Shown here: positions 35,960 through 47,589 of the stretch, in pieces
How the letters are laid out: each line of letters begins with the position of its first letter
Position numbering within the stretch: position 1 is the first letter of the stretch
Assembly (NCBI RefSeq): GCF_028372415.1
Contig: NC_092872.1
Span: 12,498,979-12,562,978 of the forward strand
Length of the DNA stretch: 64,000 nt
Direction of reading: 5' to 3'
Source of the DNA: Notamacropus eugenii
Taxonomy: Eukaryota > Chordata > Mammalia > Diprotodontia > Macropodidae
Made by a program: the position numbers and the translations under genes
The notes under the pieces: generated by a model
The model's database searches: none
What the model was told of the DNA's origin: nothing
The model's input: the letters and a program-made list of their open reading frames with translations, nothing else

Positions 35960-36265
35960 GCCAGTAGGTTCGGAAAATGGCAACCAGAATGGTCGGGGAA
36001 TTGGAAAGCACCTCATATGAGGGGTTTAAGGAACTAGGCGTACCTTAACCAGCAGAAAAGACCACTTAGGTGGCAGAAGAATTGGGCTTACTTGGCACTA
36101 GCAGGCAGAAATGGAAGCAATGTGTGGAAGTTGCAAAGGATGATTTTAACTCTACAAAAAAGGAAATGGAAGTGATTGTTGAAAACTGAAAACAAATTAA
36201 CAAATTTTGGGGGAAAAAAAGGAAATGTATGGCACAGAGTAAGCTCTTAATAAATGTTCCATCTA
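35960..36265 (+). mobile_element. L3/CR1 3' region
   Basis: AAATGGCAACCAGAATGGTC, CTCATATGAGGGGTTTAAGG, AACTAGGCG, AGCAGAAAAGACCACTTAGG follows the CR1/L3 3' consensus order. The last part (GCACAGAGTAAGCTCTTAAT) looks L2-like. Confidence 0.6.
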
Positions 36266-36679
36266 AAAATTAGAATTGTACAGAAGTGAAATTGGTTGCC
36301 TCCTTTGAGAAACAGCAAATTCTCCACTGTAAGTCCTAAAACAGCCTACATGCCTACTCCTAAGGCTCATCTAAAGAAGCTTCTCATTCATTCATCGGTT
36401 GTGTTCTATATGACATCCGAGGTTCCCTCTAACTCAGGTTCTGTAAATTATCAACATCTGTTAAAATTTTTCTTTATTTCTTGTCTCTTCTCTCATTTCA
36501 CTTTTTAAACCTTTGCAATCTGGCTTCCTATCTCATTACCCAACCAAAACTTCTATCTCCAAAGTTATCAGTCTTCTCTTCCTTGACAAATCTGATGGCC
36601 TTTCCTCAATCCTCATCCTTCTTGATTCACCTGGAGCGCTTAAAACCACCAATCATCCTCTGTACCTCAAACTGGAACA

Positions 36680-37450
36680 CTAATGCATTGCTGATGGAGT
36701 TGTGAACTGATTCAATCATTCAGGGGAGGAATCTGAAACTGTTCCCAAAGGACTATAAAACTGTGCATACCCTTTGATCTGGTAATATCATTGCTAGGTC
36801 TGTACCCTAAAGAAATCAGAAAAAAAAAAAAAAGGAAAAGTACCCACATATACAAAAATATTTATAATAGCTCTTTTCGAGGTGGCAAAAAATTGGAAAT
36901 TGAGGGGTGCCCATCAACTGGGGAATGGCTGTTGTGGTATACAAATGTAACGGAATGCTATTATTCCATAAGGAATAATGAGCAGGCAACTTCAGAAAAA
37001 CCTGCAAAGACTTACATGAACTAATGCTGAGTGAAATGAGCAAAACCATGAGAATATCATACACAGCAATGCTGTGCCATGACCAACTTTGACAGACTTA
37101 GCTCTTTCTCAGCAAAACAACGATCTAAGACAATTCCAAGACTCATGATGGAAAATGTTATCCACTTCCACAAAGAACTATGAATGAAATCGGAATGTAT
37201 AAATCAAAGCATACTCTTTTCTTTGTCTTTTCTTTCTCTTGGTTTTTTCTTTTTGCTCTGATTCTTCTTTCACAACTTGACTAATATGGAAATATATTTA
37301 ATATGATTATACGTGTATAGTCCATATAAGATTACTCGCCCTTTTGGGGAAGGGAAAAATACGGAACTCAAAATCTTACAAAAGTGAATGTTGAAAACTA
37401 AAACAAAAAAATAAAAAGAGAAGGGAACCTCTTTACACAAAAATTTTTTT
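36680..37450 (+). mobile_element. L1 3' end (ORF2 C-terminus, 3' UTR)
   Basis: GCATTGCTGATGGAGTTGTG, CTGTGCATACCCTTTGATCT, TGCCCATCAACTGGGGAATG, TGAACTAATGCTGAGTGAAA, then A-rich ends. Interrupted by an A14 run at 36818. Confidence 0.9.
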
Positions 37451-37499
37451 AATAAAATAAAAAGTAAATAAATTCTCTTTCTTTGAGTTTTCATGTCAT

Positions 37500-38350
37500 T
37501 GGTTATCTCCTGGTTGTCTGACTCCCCCTTCTGAGTCTCTTTGGTTCATTATCTGGATCAATTCCCTAACTGTGGATGTCTACAAAGGATCTACACTCAC
37601 CCTGCTCTCTCATTTGGTGACCTCTTAAGTTCCCAAGGTTTAATTATCAGACATATGCAGATATCTCACAGATTTATATGTTCAGTCTTAGTCTCTTTCT
37701 TGAGTTCTAATCCCATCTCAAAGTCAACAAGTCCAAACCTGAACTTCCTATCTCCCCTAGGAGCCCTTCAGAATTTTCCTGTTCCTGTAGAGGGCACCAC
37801 CATCCTTCCAATAAAAACATTCATCTGCCATATCTTGTCATTTTTACCTCCACAATATCTCTCACACCCAAATCCTCTCTATGCACACGGCCACCACCCT
37901 TGTTCAGGCCATCGTCATCTCAGCCACTCCCACAGCCTCTTAGTTGTCTCTCTAAGTCTCTCCCCTCTCCAATGAATGCTACACAGATCTGCCTAGGGAG
38001 ACTTTTCCAAAGGGCAGCTTTTACTTGGTCATTCCCTTACTCAATAAACTCCAACTCCAGAGGCCCCCTATTGCTGCTAGGATAAAACTCTTCCTTTAGC
38101 ATTTCAAGCTGGCCAACTTTACTACATTATTACACGTTATTCCCCTTTCCACATTCTAAAACCAGGCCAAACGGGCCTTCACGCTGTTCTCTCACTCCTC
38201 TCACTCCTTCCACCACATCTAAATCCCACGTTTCATTCAAAACTCAGCTCAAGCGCCACTGTCTACATGAAGCTTTTCCTAATTCCCCAAGCCCATCGTA
38301 TCCTCGCTCCCCAAATTGTCTTGCAATTCTTTAGTCTCTCTTTTGCATGT
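37500..38350 (+). mobile_element. L2 3' part
   Basis: Sense L2: CAGGCCATCGTCATCTCAGC, CCTATTGCTGCTAGGATAAA, CTGGCCAAC, then AAACTCAGCTCAAGCGCCAC near 38240. No surviving frame. Confidence 0.7.
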
Positions 38351-39094
38351 TCTCAGGTATGCACCGTGCCTCAACGGAGTACTGGCTCCCTTTCTGATGC
38401 GCACCTGACGAGTGCCGGCCAGGTACTTAATGCGCCTGTGCATTAAATGACAAAACACCCTCCTTGTCCTCAGGGGGCTACCTACCTGCTGAGCCTGAAC
38501 ATGGAAAACTCACAGTACAAGCCACAGGGCCGGACAAGCGGCCCACGGACAGACGCCCAGGTTTAGAGCAGCGAGGATCCACAGCCCCCAAACACACGCG
38601 TGTAAAGCGTCCTCACGGCAGGGCAGGTCGGACGGCCGCCCTGCCTCCTGGTCCCCCCGCTGCTGACTTGCCTTCTCTGGGCACCGTCTCCTGTCCTACC
38701 AACCTGCGGCTTCCACAAGCACCTCCTCGGACAAAGGAACAACTAAGGCGCGCACCAGGATTGGGTCGTTCTGGGTTCTGTTCTCCAGGGCCCTGAAGCG
38801 GTAAGGCCCGGAGGGCTCGGTCCCTGGTCCCTGCGCGGCGGTCCCTCCGGACCTCAGTCTCCTCCTCTGACCCTTCTAAGCCCCTCCCCCGGCTCCAACC
38901 ATGACCGAGGGGCAGAGCAGCAGACAAGCGGGCGATGCCCGTCAGCAAGGGCACGCTGCAGCGGTCACCCCGTAGACAGGGCACCAATCCTAGACCTCCC
39001 GCTGCCGCCAACGACTGCTACAAATGCGCTTGTTCAAAGACGAAGCACAGAGGGATGGCCACCTAGAGCTTTACCAAGCACTGAAAACCCTGGC
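38351..39094. other. Transition into CpG-rich DNA
   Basis: GC rises across this stretch. 38390-38520 has a weak antisense L2 look. Open frames at 38464-38796 and 38613-39011 overlap on opposite strands and have no protein similarity I recognise. Confidence 0.4.
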
Positions 39095-39230
39095 TTATCA
39101 ATGCCTCAAGCATGCCGGGTGTGGTTCAAGTCCCATCCCCACAACTTATCGATAACCTCAGGCACGCCACAGTCTGCGCCTCTGGGTCCCCACTCGCCAC
39201 ACCAAGGCTCCTTTCTCGTTTACTTAGTCA
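39095..39230 (+). mobile_element. MIR fragment at the CpG-island edge
   Basis: GGTTCAAGTCCCATCCCCAC, AACTTATCGATAACCTCAGG: a MIR head and core. Confidence 0.5.
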
Positions 39231-40234
39231 CAAAGCGGCGCGGTGCAAGTACCGTGGAACCCCCACGCAATTAAAAGGGTGACAGAAGACAGGCTGTTCT
39301 GAGGGTCCTGAGACCCGGCCGGACCGGCCCGGACTCCGCGACTCAGGCCTCGGTTCACCCTCTGCACCCCAGGGGTCCAACCTTAAAGCCCCGCACCCCT
39401 TCCTGCGCTAACGCTGACCCGCAACGTACCCGTGAACACGGCGCCCCCCGCGACAACAACGACAAACAGAACCTCGGCGGGATGTTCTCGGAGGAGCCCA
39501 GCCCCGAGCCCATGCCCACGCCCCCGCCGGCCTGCCGCCGCTGGCACCGGGCAGCCTCCTCCGGTGACCGGGCACAGGGCAGGAGCTCCGGGGGGGCGGG
39601 GGCGGGCCGGGCTCCCGCTGCTCTGGGGGGCATCCCCCGCGAGGTCAGGGCCCGCGCCCAGGGCTTCTCGGTGAGTGCCGCGGTGGCTGCGGGCGCGGTG
39701 CGGGAGGCCCCATGACGGCCAGGGCCAGCCCGTCACTCTGGGGGTGCCACAGAGGACCAGACGCCTGAACACCAGGGGGCAGAGAGGGCCGAAGCCCCCC
39801 GGAAGAGGCCCGTCGGACCCCCTGCGGCTTCGGGGGCCCGGGAAGCGCTCCCCCCGCGCGTGCACACGCACAGAAGCGCGCGCAAACACGCATCCGAACG
39901 CGCGCGTGCGCACTCACGCACACGACTCAAGTTTGGCTCCGGCATTCCCACGGAGACAAGAAGATGCCGCGTCCCCCGCCTCGGTGCCCGGGAAGCGGGG
40001 GGGGCGGGGAGGAAGCTGCCGCAGAGCAGTCGGGAAGCCGCTCGCCGCCGCCCTTTCCCGCTCCCCGGAGCCCGGCCGGGGCCAGCCGCGGGGGAGCGCG
40101 GCCGCCCGGGCGGGCCCTCGGAGGGCAGGCAGGTGGGGGGCGAAGGGCCGGCACCACAGGTGGGCCGCGGCGCGGGGCGGAGGGAGGCGGGGGGCCACGC
40201 GCGGCCTAGAGCCCGGCGGAGGCAGCCACGTTAC

Positions 40235-40450
40235 CTGCGGCGGCGGCGGCTCGCGGGCCGCGGGAGGGCCTGGGCTCGGCCCCGGGCGCGGAGGGAGGGA
40301 CGCGAGGGACGCCCTCCGCTCGGACCGCGGCTCCCAGGCTCCACTCCGCTCTCCTCCCACTTCACCTCTCACCTCCTACCTTTCCCCTCCTCCCGTCCCG
40401 CCCACTCTCCCTCGACCCCGCCCCAGTCTCCTCTCTCCTCCGCTTCCCAG
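40235..40450 (-). other. SCAP: SCAP exon 1 (non-coding, probable; 5' end approximate)
   Basis: Within the CpG island, on the same strand as SCAP exon 2, GC-rich sequence ending in a CCG-repeat run and CCGCAG is followed by a donor GTAAC (40234-40230). Exon 2 begins in the 5' UTR, so a non-coding first exon is required upstream, and this is the best donor inside the only CpG island on that side. The transcription start is not visible. The upper limit is placed just below the ETS-type CTTCCG motifs and the CACGTG box at 40457-40462. Another donor-like sequence (AAGGTAGGA, near 40380) could be an alternative. Confidence 0.62.
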
Positions 40451-40724
40451 CCCACGCACGTGCTTCCGCACGCTTCCGCAGCGCCTCTAGCCCCGCCCTC
40501 TCCCCAGCCCCGCCCTCTCCCCGGCCCCGCGGTCGCTCGCTCGTGCGCACGCGCGGGCCCACGAGTCGGGAGGCGGAGGGCTTCGGGAGGGCCTGGGAGG
40601 TGGGCGGGGCTGGAAGTGTGGTCCCGGCGGCTCGCGCGCGCCCCCTGGCGCGTTGGTGCGTACCTGCAGCTCCCGCCCAGAATCCCGGCTAAGACGTGGG
40701 GCGGGCGGGGAAGACCTGCAGCGG

Positions 40725-40800
40725 TCAGAGCGGTGAGTGACCCTGGGCAAGTCACTCAAGTGACCCAGCGGCCTCGTTGTTCTCAGCGTGGAGGGGAGAC
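40725..40800 (+). mobile_element. MIR core fragment at the upstream edge of the promoter
   Basis: GTGACCCTGGGCAAGTCACT followed by CAAGTGACCCAGCGGCCTCG is the MIR core. It explains the GTGAGT donor-like word at 40731. Confidence 0.6.
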
Positions 40801-40984
40801 GCTCACAGCCCCCAGCTCCGGGTGTCTGTAACGTGCGTAGCGCAGGCGGGCTCTGGATAAATCGGTGTGTGTCCCCTCGATGTGGATCGTGCGTGTGTCC
40901 TGACAGGTAAGTGTGTGTGTGCAGTGTAGACCGGCGGCTCCGTGGGACTGATGCACCTGATGAGGCCGGTCTGCGGAGCCGAGG

Positions 40985-41515
40985 CGGGGAGCTCACCTGC
41001 TGCATTGGAGGCGGAGAGCGCACCTGCGGGAGCCGAGGGGGAGAGCTCACCTGCTGCATTGGAGGCGGAGAGCTCACCTGCGGGAGCCGAGGGGGAGAGC
41101 GCACCTGCTGCATTGGAGGCGGAGAGCTCACCTGCGGGAGCCGAGGGGGAGAGCGCACCTGCTGCATTGGAGGCGGAGAGCTCACCTGCGGGAGCCGAGG
41201 GGGAGAGCGCACCTGCGGGAGCCGAGGGGGAGAGCTCACCTGCTGCATTGGAGGCGGAGAGCTCACCTGCGGGAGCCGAGGGGGAGAGCTCACCTGCTGC
41301 ATTGGAGGCGGAGAGCTCACCTGCGGGAGCCGAGGGGGAGAGCGCACCTGCTGCATTGGAGGCGGAGAGCTCACCTGCGGGAGCCGAGGGGGAGAGCGCA
41401 CCTGCGGGAGCCGAGGGGGAGAGCGCACCTGCTGCATTGGAGGCGGAGAGCGCACCTGCGGGAGCCGAGGGTGGAGAGCGCACCTGCGGGAGCCGAGGGG
41501 GAGAGCGCACCTGCA
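40985..41515. repeat. 27-bp minisatellite, two alternating monomer types, about 19 units
   Basis: From 40992 to 41505 there are 19 units of 27 bp (one is 28 bp), followed by a partial unit. Every unit starts CTCACCTGC or CGCACCTGC. Type A continues TGCATTGGAGGCGGAGAG; type B continues GGGAGCCGAGGGGGAGAG. The order by eye is A B A B A B A B B A B A B A B B A B B, a mostly A-B higher-order repeat. The unit length is a multiple of three, so several frames stay open for over 200 codons on both strands; these are not genes. Confidence 0.97.
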
Positions 41516-41639
41516 GGGAAGCTCCACGCACCCACCTGCTTCTTGGTATGGTGCGGTGCATAGACTGTATTTGCACCCGCATAGGCCTCTTCCGGGCTGA
41601 TTATTAAGAGGGTCTGATGAGATCATCGTCCGAAAACCC

Positions 41640-43300
41640 TTAGCGCAGTGCCTGGCACAGAGGAAGCACTCTCTCAAGGGTCCTTATTTTAATTAGTTTA
41701 ACTTTAATATGATTTCATAATATGGTAGGCATTATTTCTCCCCCCCCACACACACACCATTCACCACTCTCTGATATCTGCCCTCAGGAAGCTTACCATC
41801 TAGTGGGGGAGACGACATGCAAACCAATGCATACAAAGCAGATTATATGCAGGATGAGGGAAGGAATTAGAATTAAGAGAAGCTGGAGAAGGCTTCCTAC
41901 AAGAGATGGGATTTTAGTTGGGACTTCAAGGAAGTCAGAGAGGTCTGTAGTCAGAGTAGAGGAAGAGGAGCGTTCCAGGCCCAGGGGACTATTAGAGGGG
42001 GTGCCCAGAGCCAAGGATGAAAGGTCTTGTTCCAGGAGGCCAGTGTCACTGGACTGAAGAGTTGTTGTTGGTTGTTGTGTTAGGGAGTGCAGTATAAAAA
42101 GACTGGGAAGGGAAACGAGAGCTGGGTTATAAAGGGCTCTGAATGCCAAACAAAGCATTTTGTATTTGCTCCTGCAGACAATAGAGAGCCATGGGGGAAG
42201 GAGGGGAGCACTGTTTGGACCTGTGTTATAGGAAAAATCACTTTCATGACTGAATGGAGAATAGATGGAGTGGGGAGAGTCTTGAGGCAGGTAGACACAC
42301 ACCCAACAGGCTACTACAACAGTCCAGGCCTCATGGCCTACAACAGGGTCCGTCTCAGTATCAGAGAAGAGAAGGAGGCATATTGGAGAGATGTTGCAAA
42401 GGTGAAATCTACAGGTTTTGGCAACAGCTTGAACATGGGGGCTAAGAGAAAGGACCCTAGGATGACTCTTGGGTTGTGAGCCCAAGGGAGGATGGTGTTG
42501 CCCTCTAAGGGCAGGTATTGGGGGGAAGGATAAGGAGTTCTGTTTTGGACATAGTAAATTTAAGATGTCTACTGGACATCTGGTTCTAGATGTCTGAAAG
42601 GCAGGTGGAGATTAGGAGAGAGATTCAGTCAAGAAACGCAGATTTGGGAAGCATCAGCATAGAAATGGCAGTGAAATCCATGGGAGCTGAGGAGATCACC
42701 AAGTGAAGTAGCATAGAGGGAGAAGAGAAGGGAGTCCAGGACAGAACCTTGAGGGACATCTCCTATTAGAGGGTGTAACCCAGAGGAGGATCAGTCAAAC
42801 AGGTAGGAGAACCAGGAGAGAGTGACGGCCTGAAAACCAAGGAGGAGAGGGGGATCAACAGTGTCAAAGGCTGCAGAGAGGTCAAGGAGAATGAGGACTG
42901 AGAAAGGGCCACTGGAGTTGGCAACTAAGAGATCATTTTTGGAGAGAGTAGCTTCTGCAGAATGGCCAGATTGTAAGGGGTTAAGAAGAGTGTGAGGAGA
43001 GAAAGTGAAGGCACCTACTGTAGGCTTGAGGCATTTAAGGGCAGAAGAGGATGATGGAAGGGATGGAAAAGTCAAGGGAGGTTTTTTTCAGGCTCAGTGG
43101 GAAACATGAGCATGTGTATGGGCAGTGGGAAATGAGCCAGGAGAGAAGGAAAGGTTGAAAATAAGTGCAAGAGTGAGGATGACAGAGGGGGCAGTCTGTT
43201 GGAGGAGATGGAATGGAATGGGATCACTTGAACTGGTTAGCCTTGGTAAGGAAGGAGCAAGGTCCCTTCATCATGTGAGACATGGATGAAGGAGCAGACA
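41640..43300 (-). mobile_element. L2 LINE with RT-domain remnant, minus strand
   Basis: On the minus strand a frame at 43075-42791 contains [12 protein letters not shown] and [20 protein letters not shown], the L2/CR1-clade reverse transcriptase. A second frame at 42485-41793 has KTCRFHLCNISPI in the expected later position. The 3' end of the L2 is at the left (CCCTCAGGAAGCTTACCATC, 41783). About 1.6 kb, frames interrupted. Confidence 0.85.
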
Positions 43301-43680
43301 TGTTTGTTAATTAATCCTACAAGCGTAGAGGATGAAATATCAAGTAAGACCGATGAAAGCTGCTAAAGGTCAGACAGTTTTTCTATAACAAACCCTTTCC
43401 TCCAACAAAAACAGTGGAGCTACAACATTTAGACTCACTGAATAATGTGAGACAGGATCTCTAAAGAAAAGAAAGAGAGAAAAAATGCTGAGCTAGACTA
43501 AGCGTACAAAGATGTCAGGATCATATGTGGCCCTGAAGCGACACCACAGGGGAAAGAACTGTTCAACAGTCCTCTGATTTTTAAAATCATGTGAAATAAG
43601 CAGGAAAATGTTTTCTTGTCCAAAGTTTTGTCTTGTTTTGTTTTGTTTTTTTGTTTTTTTTAACCAGTAGCACAGGGTGT
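43301..43680. other. Intergenic, unassigned
   Basis: No recognised feature apart from a TTTTG/T-rich run at 43630-43660. Confidence 0.35.
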
Positions 43681-44100
43681 TGAGGGCTAGGATGGAGTGC
43701 TGTTGGCAAGGTCAGGATAGAACTTCGGGAAACCTGTTCTTTGAGACTGTGCTCATGACCATCCAGAATGACTCTCCAGGGCCGCTTCCCCCCACCCCCC
43801 CACCCCCAGTTGCTATCTCCAAGAGATAAACAAGAGAACTACAAAATACTACAGAATACAAGGGATATGTAAAATAGATGCCCTTTAAGCTAACATTCTT
43901 TAAGACAATAAGACTGGCCAAATTACTAGGACAGGACAGGAGAGGAGTAAATTGTCGTAGACTTGCAGTTTCTGTCTCTGAATACCCTGACCCTCCTATC
44001 AATAAATGGAGTTGTCCTGTCCTCTCCTGCCTGCCTATGTGTCTTTCTTTTTCCCTGCTGTCACTGAGCCACATGGGGATGCCGGCTGTCCATCACAGCA
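43681..44100 (+). mobile_element. Possible solo LTR (plus)
   Basis: AATAAA at about 44001 is followed by about 95 bases of T/C/G-rich sequence ending in a CATCACA, resembling an R-U5 end. Upstream is 300 bp of unassigned sequence. No target duplication seen. Confidence 0.35.
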
Positions 44101-44329
44101 GGGGGTATCCAGTACGGAGTCCAAATTGAAGAGGAATTTTCCTGTAAGGGAACTCTTGTTTATGCAAGTAATTACACTGATTACATCAGGGCCTGAAAGA
44201 CTGCAGAAGTTCTCCAGTGAAACTCATAATCACCCAAAAGAACATGGACTAACAATTTACTCGGGAAAAACCAAGTGGATGATAGTATATTATCTAAATT
44301 ACAATAGAAATTGGAAGGACAGCCCTTAG

Positions 44330-44760
44330 AGTAGGTCCATTTCTTGGACAGATATGTCAGCCAGGCAAAGCCCCCCCTCAAAGTACAGAGGAGTCCAAGC
44401 TGAGCTGAAGACACAAACATTTTATTAGGAGGAAAATCAGACACTAGTGTTGAGGAACCCCAGTACAAAGTACAAAGGAACCCATGCCTAGGACAGGCAG
44501 GAGCAGTTTCTACTTGAAAACCACAAAAGGGAGATTCAGGGAGGGATTACATAAAGAATGGACAGTCTTTCCCAGCAACAGATAGGACACAGAAGCAGGA
44601 TGTTTTGTAGGTACTTTCACAAATATGGCAGATGGAAAATGAACCGGGTCCATAATTAAACTGGAGGAAGAGAGTGGACTAGATTGTATTTGGAAGATTG
44701 TGCAGTGTTTTAAACAACTAGAAGTTTTTCCATAAAACAAACTCATCTTTTTAACACCAG
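44330..44760 (-). mobile_element. Possible LTR or retroposon end (minus)
   Basis: Minus strand AATAAA (44426-44421) followed by a GT-rich stretch, a poly(A)-site arrangement inside unassigned sequence. Weak. Confidence 0.3.
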
Positions 44761-45284
44761 TATTCTTTAGTAAAGATTACAAATCATGACCTATCATGAT
44801 TTCCAAAGACTAAAAATTAAAGGTCACCCAAGAAGAAAGACATTGGGCTTGTATGCAGCTGCTGCTATGTGTAACCAATAAAGAGTCATGCTTAGGAGGC
44901 AGTGTAGGAGAGATCCTCACAGAGATAGACCAGAAAAAAAGGTGTATTTAGAGGAAAGGGTAACAGGTGGATAGTCCAGAAACCCAGGGAAATAGCTAAA
45001 TATGAAAAAGTCAACAAATGTATGGTTGAGTCATGGGATTCAGAGAGAAAAAAGATAAGATTCTTACAAGTTCAAAAGGGAAAGGTCACAGGTTTTAGTG
45101 GGACTCAAATAATATTAAGACCTAGAGAAAGGGTCCCAGAACACTCGGTGTATTCACTGTGGAGAATTCGCTGGAGAGTATGAACAAGAGTCACACAAGA
45201 AAAGAAGGCCAGATGTGTTGCAATTTGCATTAGTGGAGGGATTTTCCCTATTGATAAGATCACTGAACCATTTACAAAATCAAT
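44761..45284. other. Intergenic, unassigned
   Basis: Purine-rich sequence without a recognised repeat or exon. Confidence 0.35.
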
Positions 45285-46700
45285 CAACAAGCATTTTTGA
45301 GCAGTTCCTATGTGCCAGGCACTGTGGTAGGTGCTGAAGATAGAAACACAAAGACTGAAACAATCCCTACTCTCGATATGATACTCTCTTATCAATAAAA
45401 GGCAGTTGAGCACAATGGAGGAAGTGAATAAGGGTAGTAGCAGTTGGGCTTCGTAGAGAAGGTAGTACTTGAATTATATCTTTTTTTTTTCTTTTTTTGA
45501 GGCAATTGGGGATAAGTGACTTCCTCAGAGTCACACAGAGCTAATAAGTGTCTGAGGTCAGATTTGAACCAGGTCCTCCTCACTCCAGGGCCAGTGCTGT
45601 ATCTTTGTGTCACTTAGCTGCCCCTCCTTGAACTGCATCTTGAAGGAAATGAGGGATTCTGTGAATCAGAGGTGAGGGAGCAAGCCCAAGAGGTCAGCCA
45701 GTGCAAAGGCACGAAGAGGGAAGATGAAGTAGGTGTGTATGAGGAAAAAGGCTCTCCAGTGTGAGGAGGAGAGTGATGCAGAATGATGCTGGAAAGACAA
45801 ATTAGGAACAGCTTGTGACCACCTTTAAAAGCCAGAAGAGTTAATATTTTATCTGGGGACAGTAGGGAATTTATTGAGTAGGAAGATCACACAGTCAGAG
45901 CTGCTCTGTGGAGAATGGGTCCAAGTGGAGATAGAATGGAGGCCAGCCTGAACTAGAATGGTGGATGTATGTATGAAGAGAAGAGGTCAAATGAAGAGAG
46001 GTGGTGTAGGTAGAAATGGTTGTACTCGGTGATGGATTTGGATATTTGGTTGTGAGGGAGAATAAACAGTCAAAGAGGACTAGGAGGTTATAGGAGACTT
46101 AGAGACTGGAAGAATGATGGTGCCTCACCAGAAACAGGGGTAAGTTTTGGAGAGAAGATGTTGAATTCTGTTTGGGGCTTGTCTAGTTTGAGATGTCCCT
46201 GGGACATTCAGTTAGAAATGTCCCAAAGGCAAGAGGTGATGCAGTACTGGAACTCGGGAAAGAGAGTAGGACTGGAGATTGGTAGATAGATCGATCAAAT
46301 GATCGATCAGTCAAGATCTGTGATTCGCCTACATAAAGAATGACAATTAAATCTCTGGGAGATGATGAAGAGAGGGAGGGAGGGTGAAACAGACAGACAA
46401 GAAAATTCAAGACATAGCCACAGTTGGGTGTGGTTGTGGATGATGAATCAGCAAAAAAGTCTGAGGTGGAGCAGTCTGACAGACAGAAGGAAGATTGAGA
46501 GAGCAGTGTCCTGAAAACCCAAAGAGGAGAGACCATTGGGGAAGAAAAAGTGGGGAGGGCTGAGAAAAGACATTTGGCAAGTAAGAGATGACTGGAAATT
46601 CTGAGGAAAGCCATTTCAGATGAGTGATGAGGTAGATGATAGAGAAAGGGTTGAAGAGGGTGTGACTGCGGAGAAGGTAGAAGCAATGACTAGACACAAC
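45285..46700 (-). mobile_element. L2 LINE, antisense, split by a SINE
   Basis: Starts with the L2 tail complement (AGCAGTTCCTATGTGCCAGG, CACTGTGGTAGGTGCTGAAG), is interrupted by the SINE at 45481-45626, and continues with the antisense purine-rich body to about 46700 (compare 41.8-43.3 kb, for example TTTGGGGCTTGTCTAGTTTG). Confidence 0.75.
45481..45626 (-). mobile_element. tRNA-derived SINE, antisense, with target duplication
   Basis: T-rich tail at the left, then GAGGCAATTGGGGATAAGTG, GATTTGAACCAGGTCCTCCT and GTCACTTAGCTGCCCC. It is flanked by CTTGAATTATATC (45468-45480) and CTTGAACTGCATC (45627-45639), a 13-bp duplication with three mismatches, inside L2. Confidence 0.9.
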
Positions 46701-46769
46701 CTTTTCTAAGCACTGAAACAAGTCTGTGTCTGTGTATGTACGTAGGCACACACAAATGTATGTCCGTAT

Positions 46770-47100
46770 ACATTTATTATGTGCCAAGCACTGCGCTAAG
46801 TGCTAAGGCTACAGATATAAATAAAAGGAAGATGGTCCCTGTCCTCCAGGAGCTTCCAGTCCAATAGGAATGACAACACAGAAAAGGTAGGGAAGAAGGA
46901 AAGGGGAAGGGAGGAAAGCATTCTGGAGAAGTCCAGAAGCAGTGCAGCCAGTGGGAAATTGGGAGATGCCTCCTTAAACCGAGACTTTGGAGCTCATCAT
47001 GTGAGGGGAAGAGCATACTGATGAGATGTGAGGACCAAGGCCGACTTGATCCTGCAAGATGACAAGATTTCCCAGGATTGACCCTGGGACATGATGGAGA
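46770..47100 (-). mobile_element. L2 3' end, antisense
   Basis: TTATTATGTGCCAAGCACTG, CGCTAAGTGCTAAGGCTAC, CCAGGAGCTTCCAGTCCAAT, then the antisense body. Confidence 0.75.
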
Positions 47101-47104
47101 AGTT

Positions 47105-47200
47105 CCAAAGCAGTTACAGAGGAGGAAACTGAGGGCCAGAAGGGGTAACCTATAGTTTGTGGCAAAGCTGGGATTCAAACTGAGCCCTTCTTTCCATAGC
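47105..47200 (-). mobile_element. MIR fragment, antisense
   Basis: GAGGAGGAAACTGAGGGCCA, GCTGGGATTCAAACTGAGCC. Confidence 0.7.
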
Positions 47201-47309
47201 AACAAGTCTGTTTCCCCTTCCTTCTCCTCCCTCCTCCTGTATGTATAAATGTACATGTATAGAGAGAAGGGGAGGGAGGATCATAAATGAGCAGAGCTGG
47301 AAGGGACCT

Positions 47310-47520
47310 TGTTATTGATCAGTCATTTCAGTCATGTCTGACTCTTCATGGCCCCATTGGGGGGTTTTCCTGGCAAAGATGTTGGAGTGAGTCACCATTC
47401 CTTCTCCAGCTCATTTTACAGATGAAGAAACTAAGTGTCTGAGGCCAGAATTGAACCCAGGAAGATCTTCCTGACTCCAGGCCCAGGACTCTATCCACTG
47501 TGCCACCTAGAGACCACCAA
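47310..47520 (-). mobile_element. tRNA-derived SINE, antisense
   Basis: CATGGCCCCATTGGGGGGTT, CTCATTTTACAGATGAAGAA, AATTGAACCCAGGAAG, CTATCCACTGTGCCACCTAG. Confidence 0.9.
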
Positions 47521-47589
47521 ATTTAATCCACACATTTCACAGGTGAGAAAACTGAGGCACTAAGCGATATAAGTGAATGTGACCATCCT

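Larger units (their letters stand above)
6107..40234 (-). other. SCAP: SCAP intron 1 (about 34 kb)
   Basis: The interval between the exon 1 donor and the exon 2 acceptor contains no additional recognisable coding exon on either strand. Nearly all of it is interspersed repeats, listed separately. Its 3' end has a good polypyrimidine tract just above 6107. Confidence 0.6.
39240..40800. promoter_or_regulatory. SCAP: CpG island and TATA-less SCAP promoter
   Basis: Base composition changes abruptly from AT-rich repeats to CpG-dense DNA. Around 40440-40530 there are two CCCCGCCC GC boxes (about 40491-40515), a canonical CACGTG E-box (40457-40462) and two tandem CTTCCG ETS-type motifs (about 40464-40478), with no TATA box. 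This is the standard layout of a housekeeping promoter and fits SCAP transcription leftward. The many long open frames here on both strands come from low stop-codon density in GC-rich DNA, not from genes. Confidence 0.85.

Noticed and set aside
40728-40740. GTGAGT donor-like word suggesting a divergent plus-strand transcript
   Set aside because: It lies within a MIR core fragment (GTGACCCTGGGCAAGTCACT) and has no supporting exon.
39355-40831. Overlapping long frames in the CpG island
   Set aside because: Six-frame openness follows from CpG-rich composition. No domain is recognised and the frames overlap the non-coding SCAP exon 1.
40487-41677. Long open frames (up to 396 codons) on both strands
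   Set aside because: They are produced by the 27-bp minisatellite (a multiple of three) and by GC-rich DNA. The predicted proteins are pure 9-residue repeats and overlap on both strands.
46183-47256. Minus-strand frames of 126-167 codons
   Set aside because: They fall inside antisense L2 sequence and correspond to L2 remnants, not a host gene.
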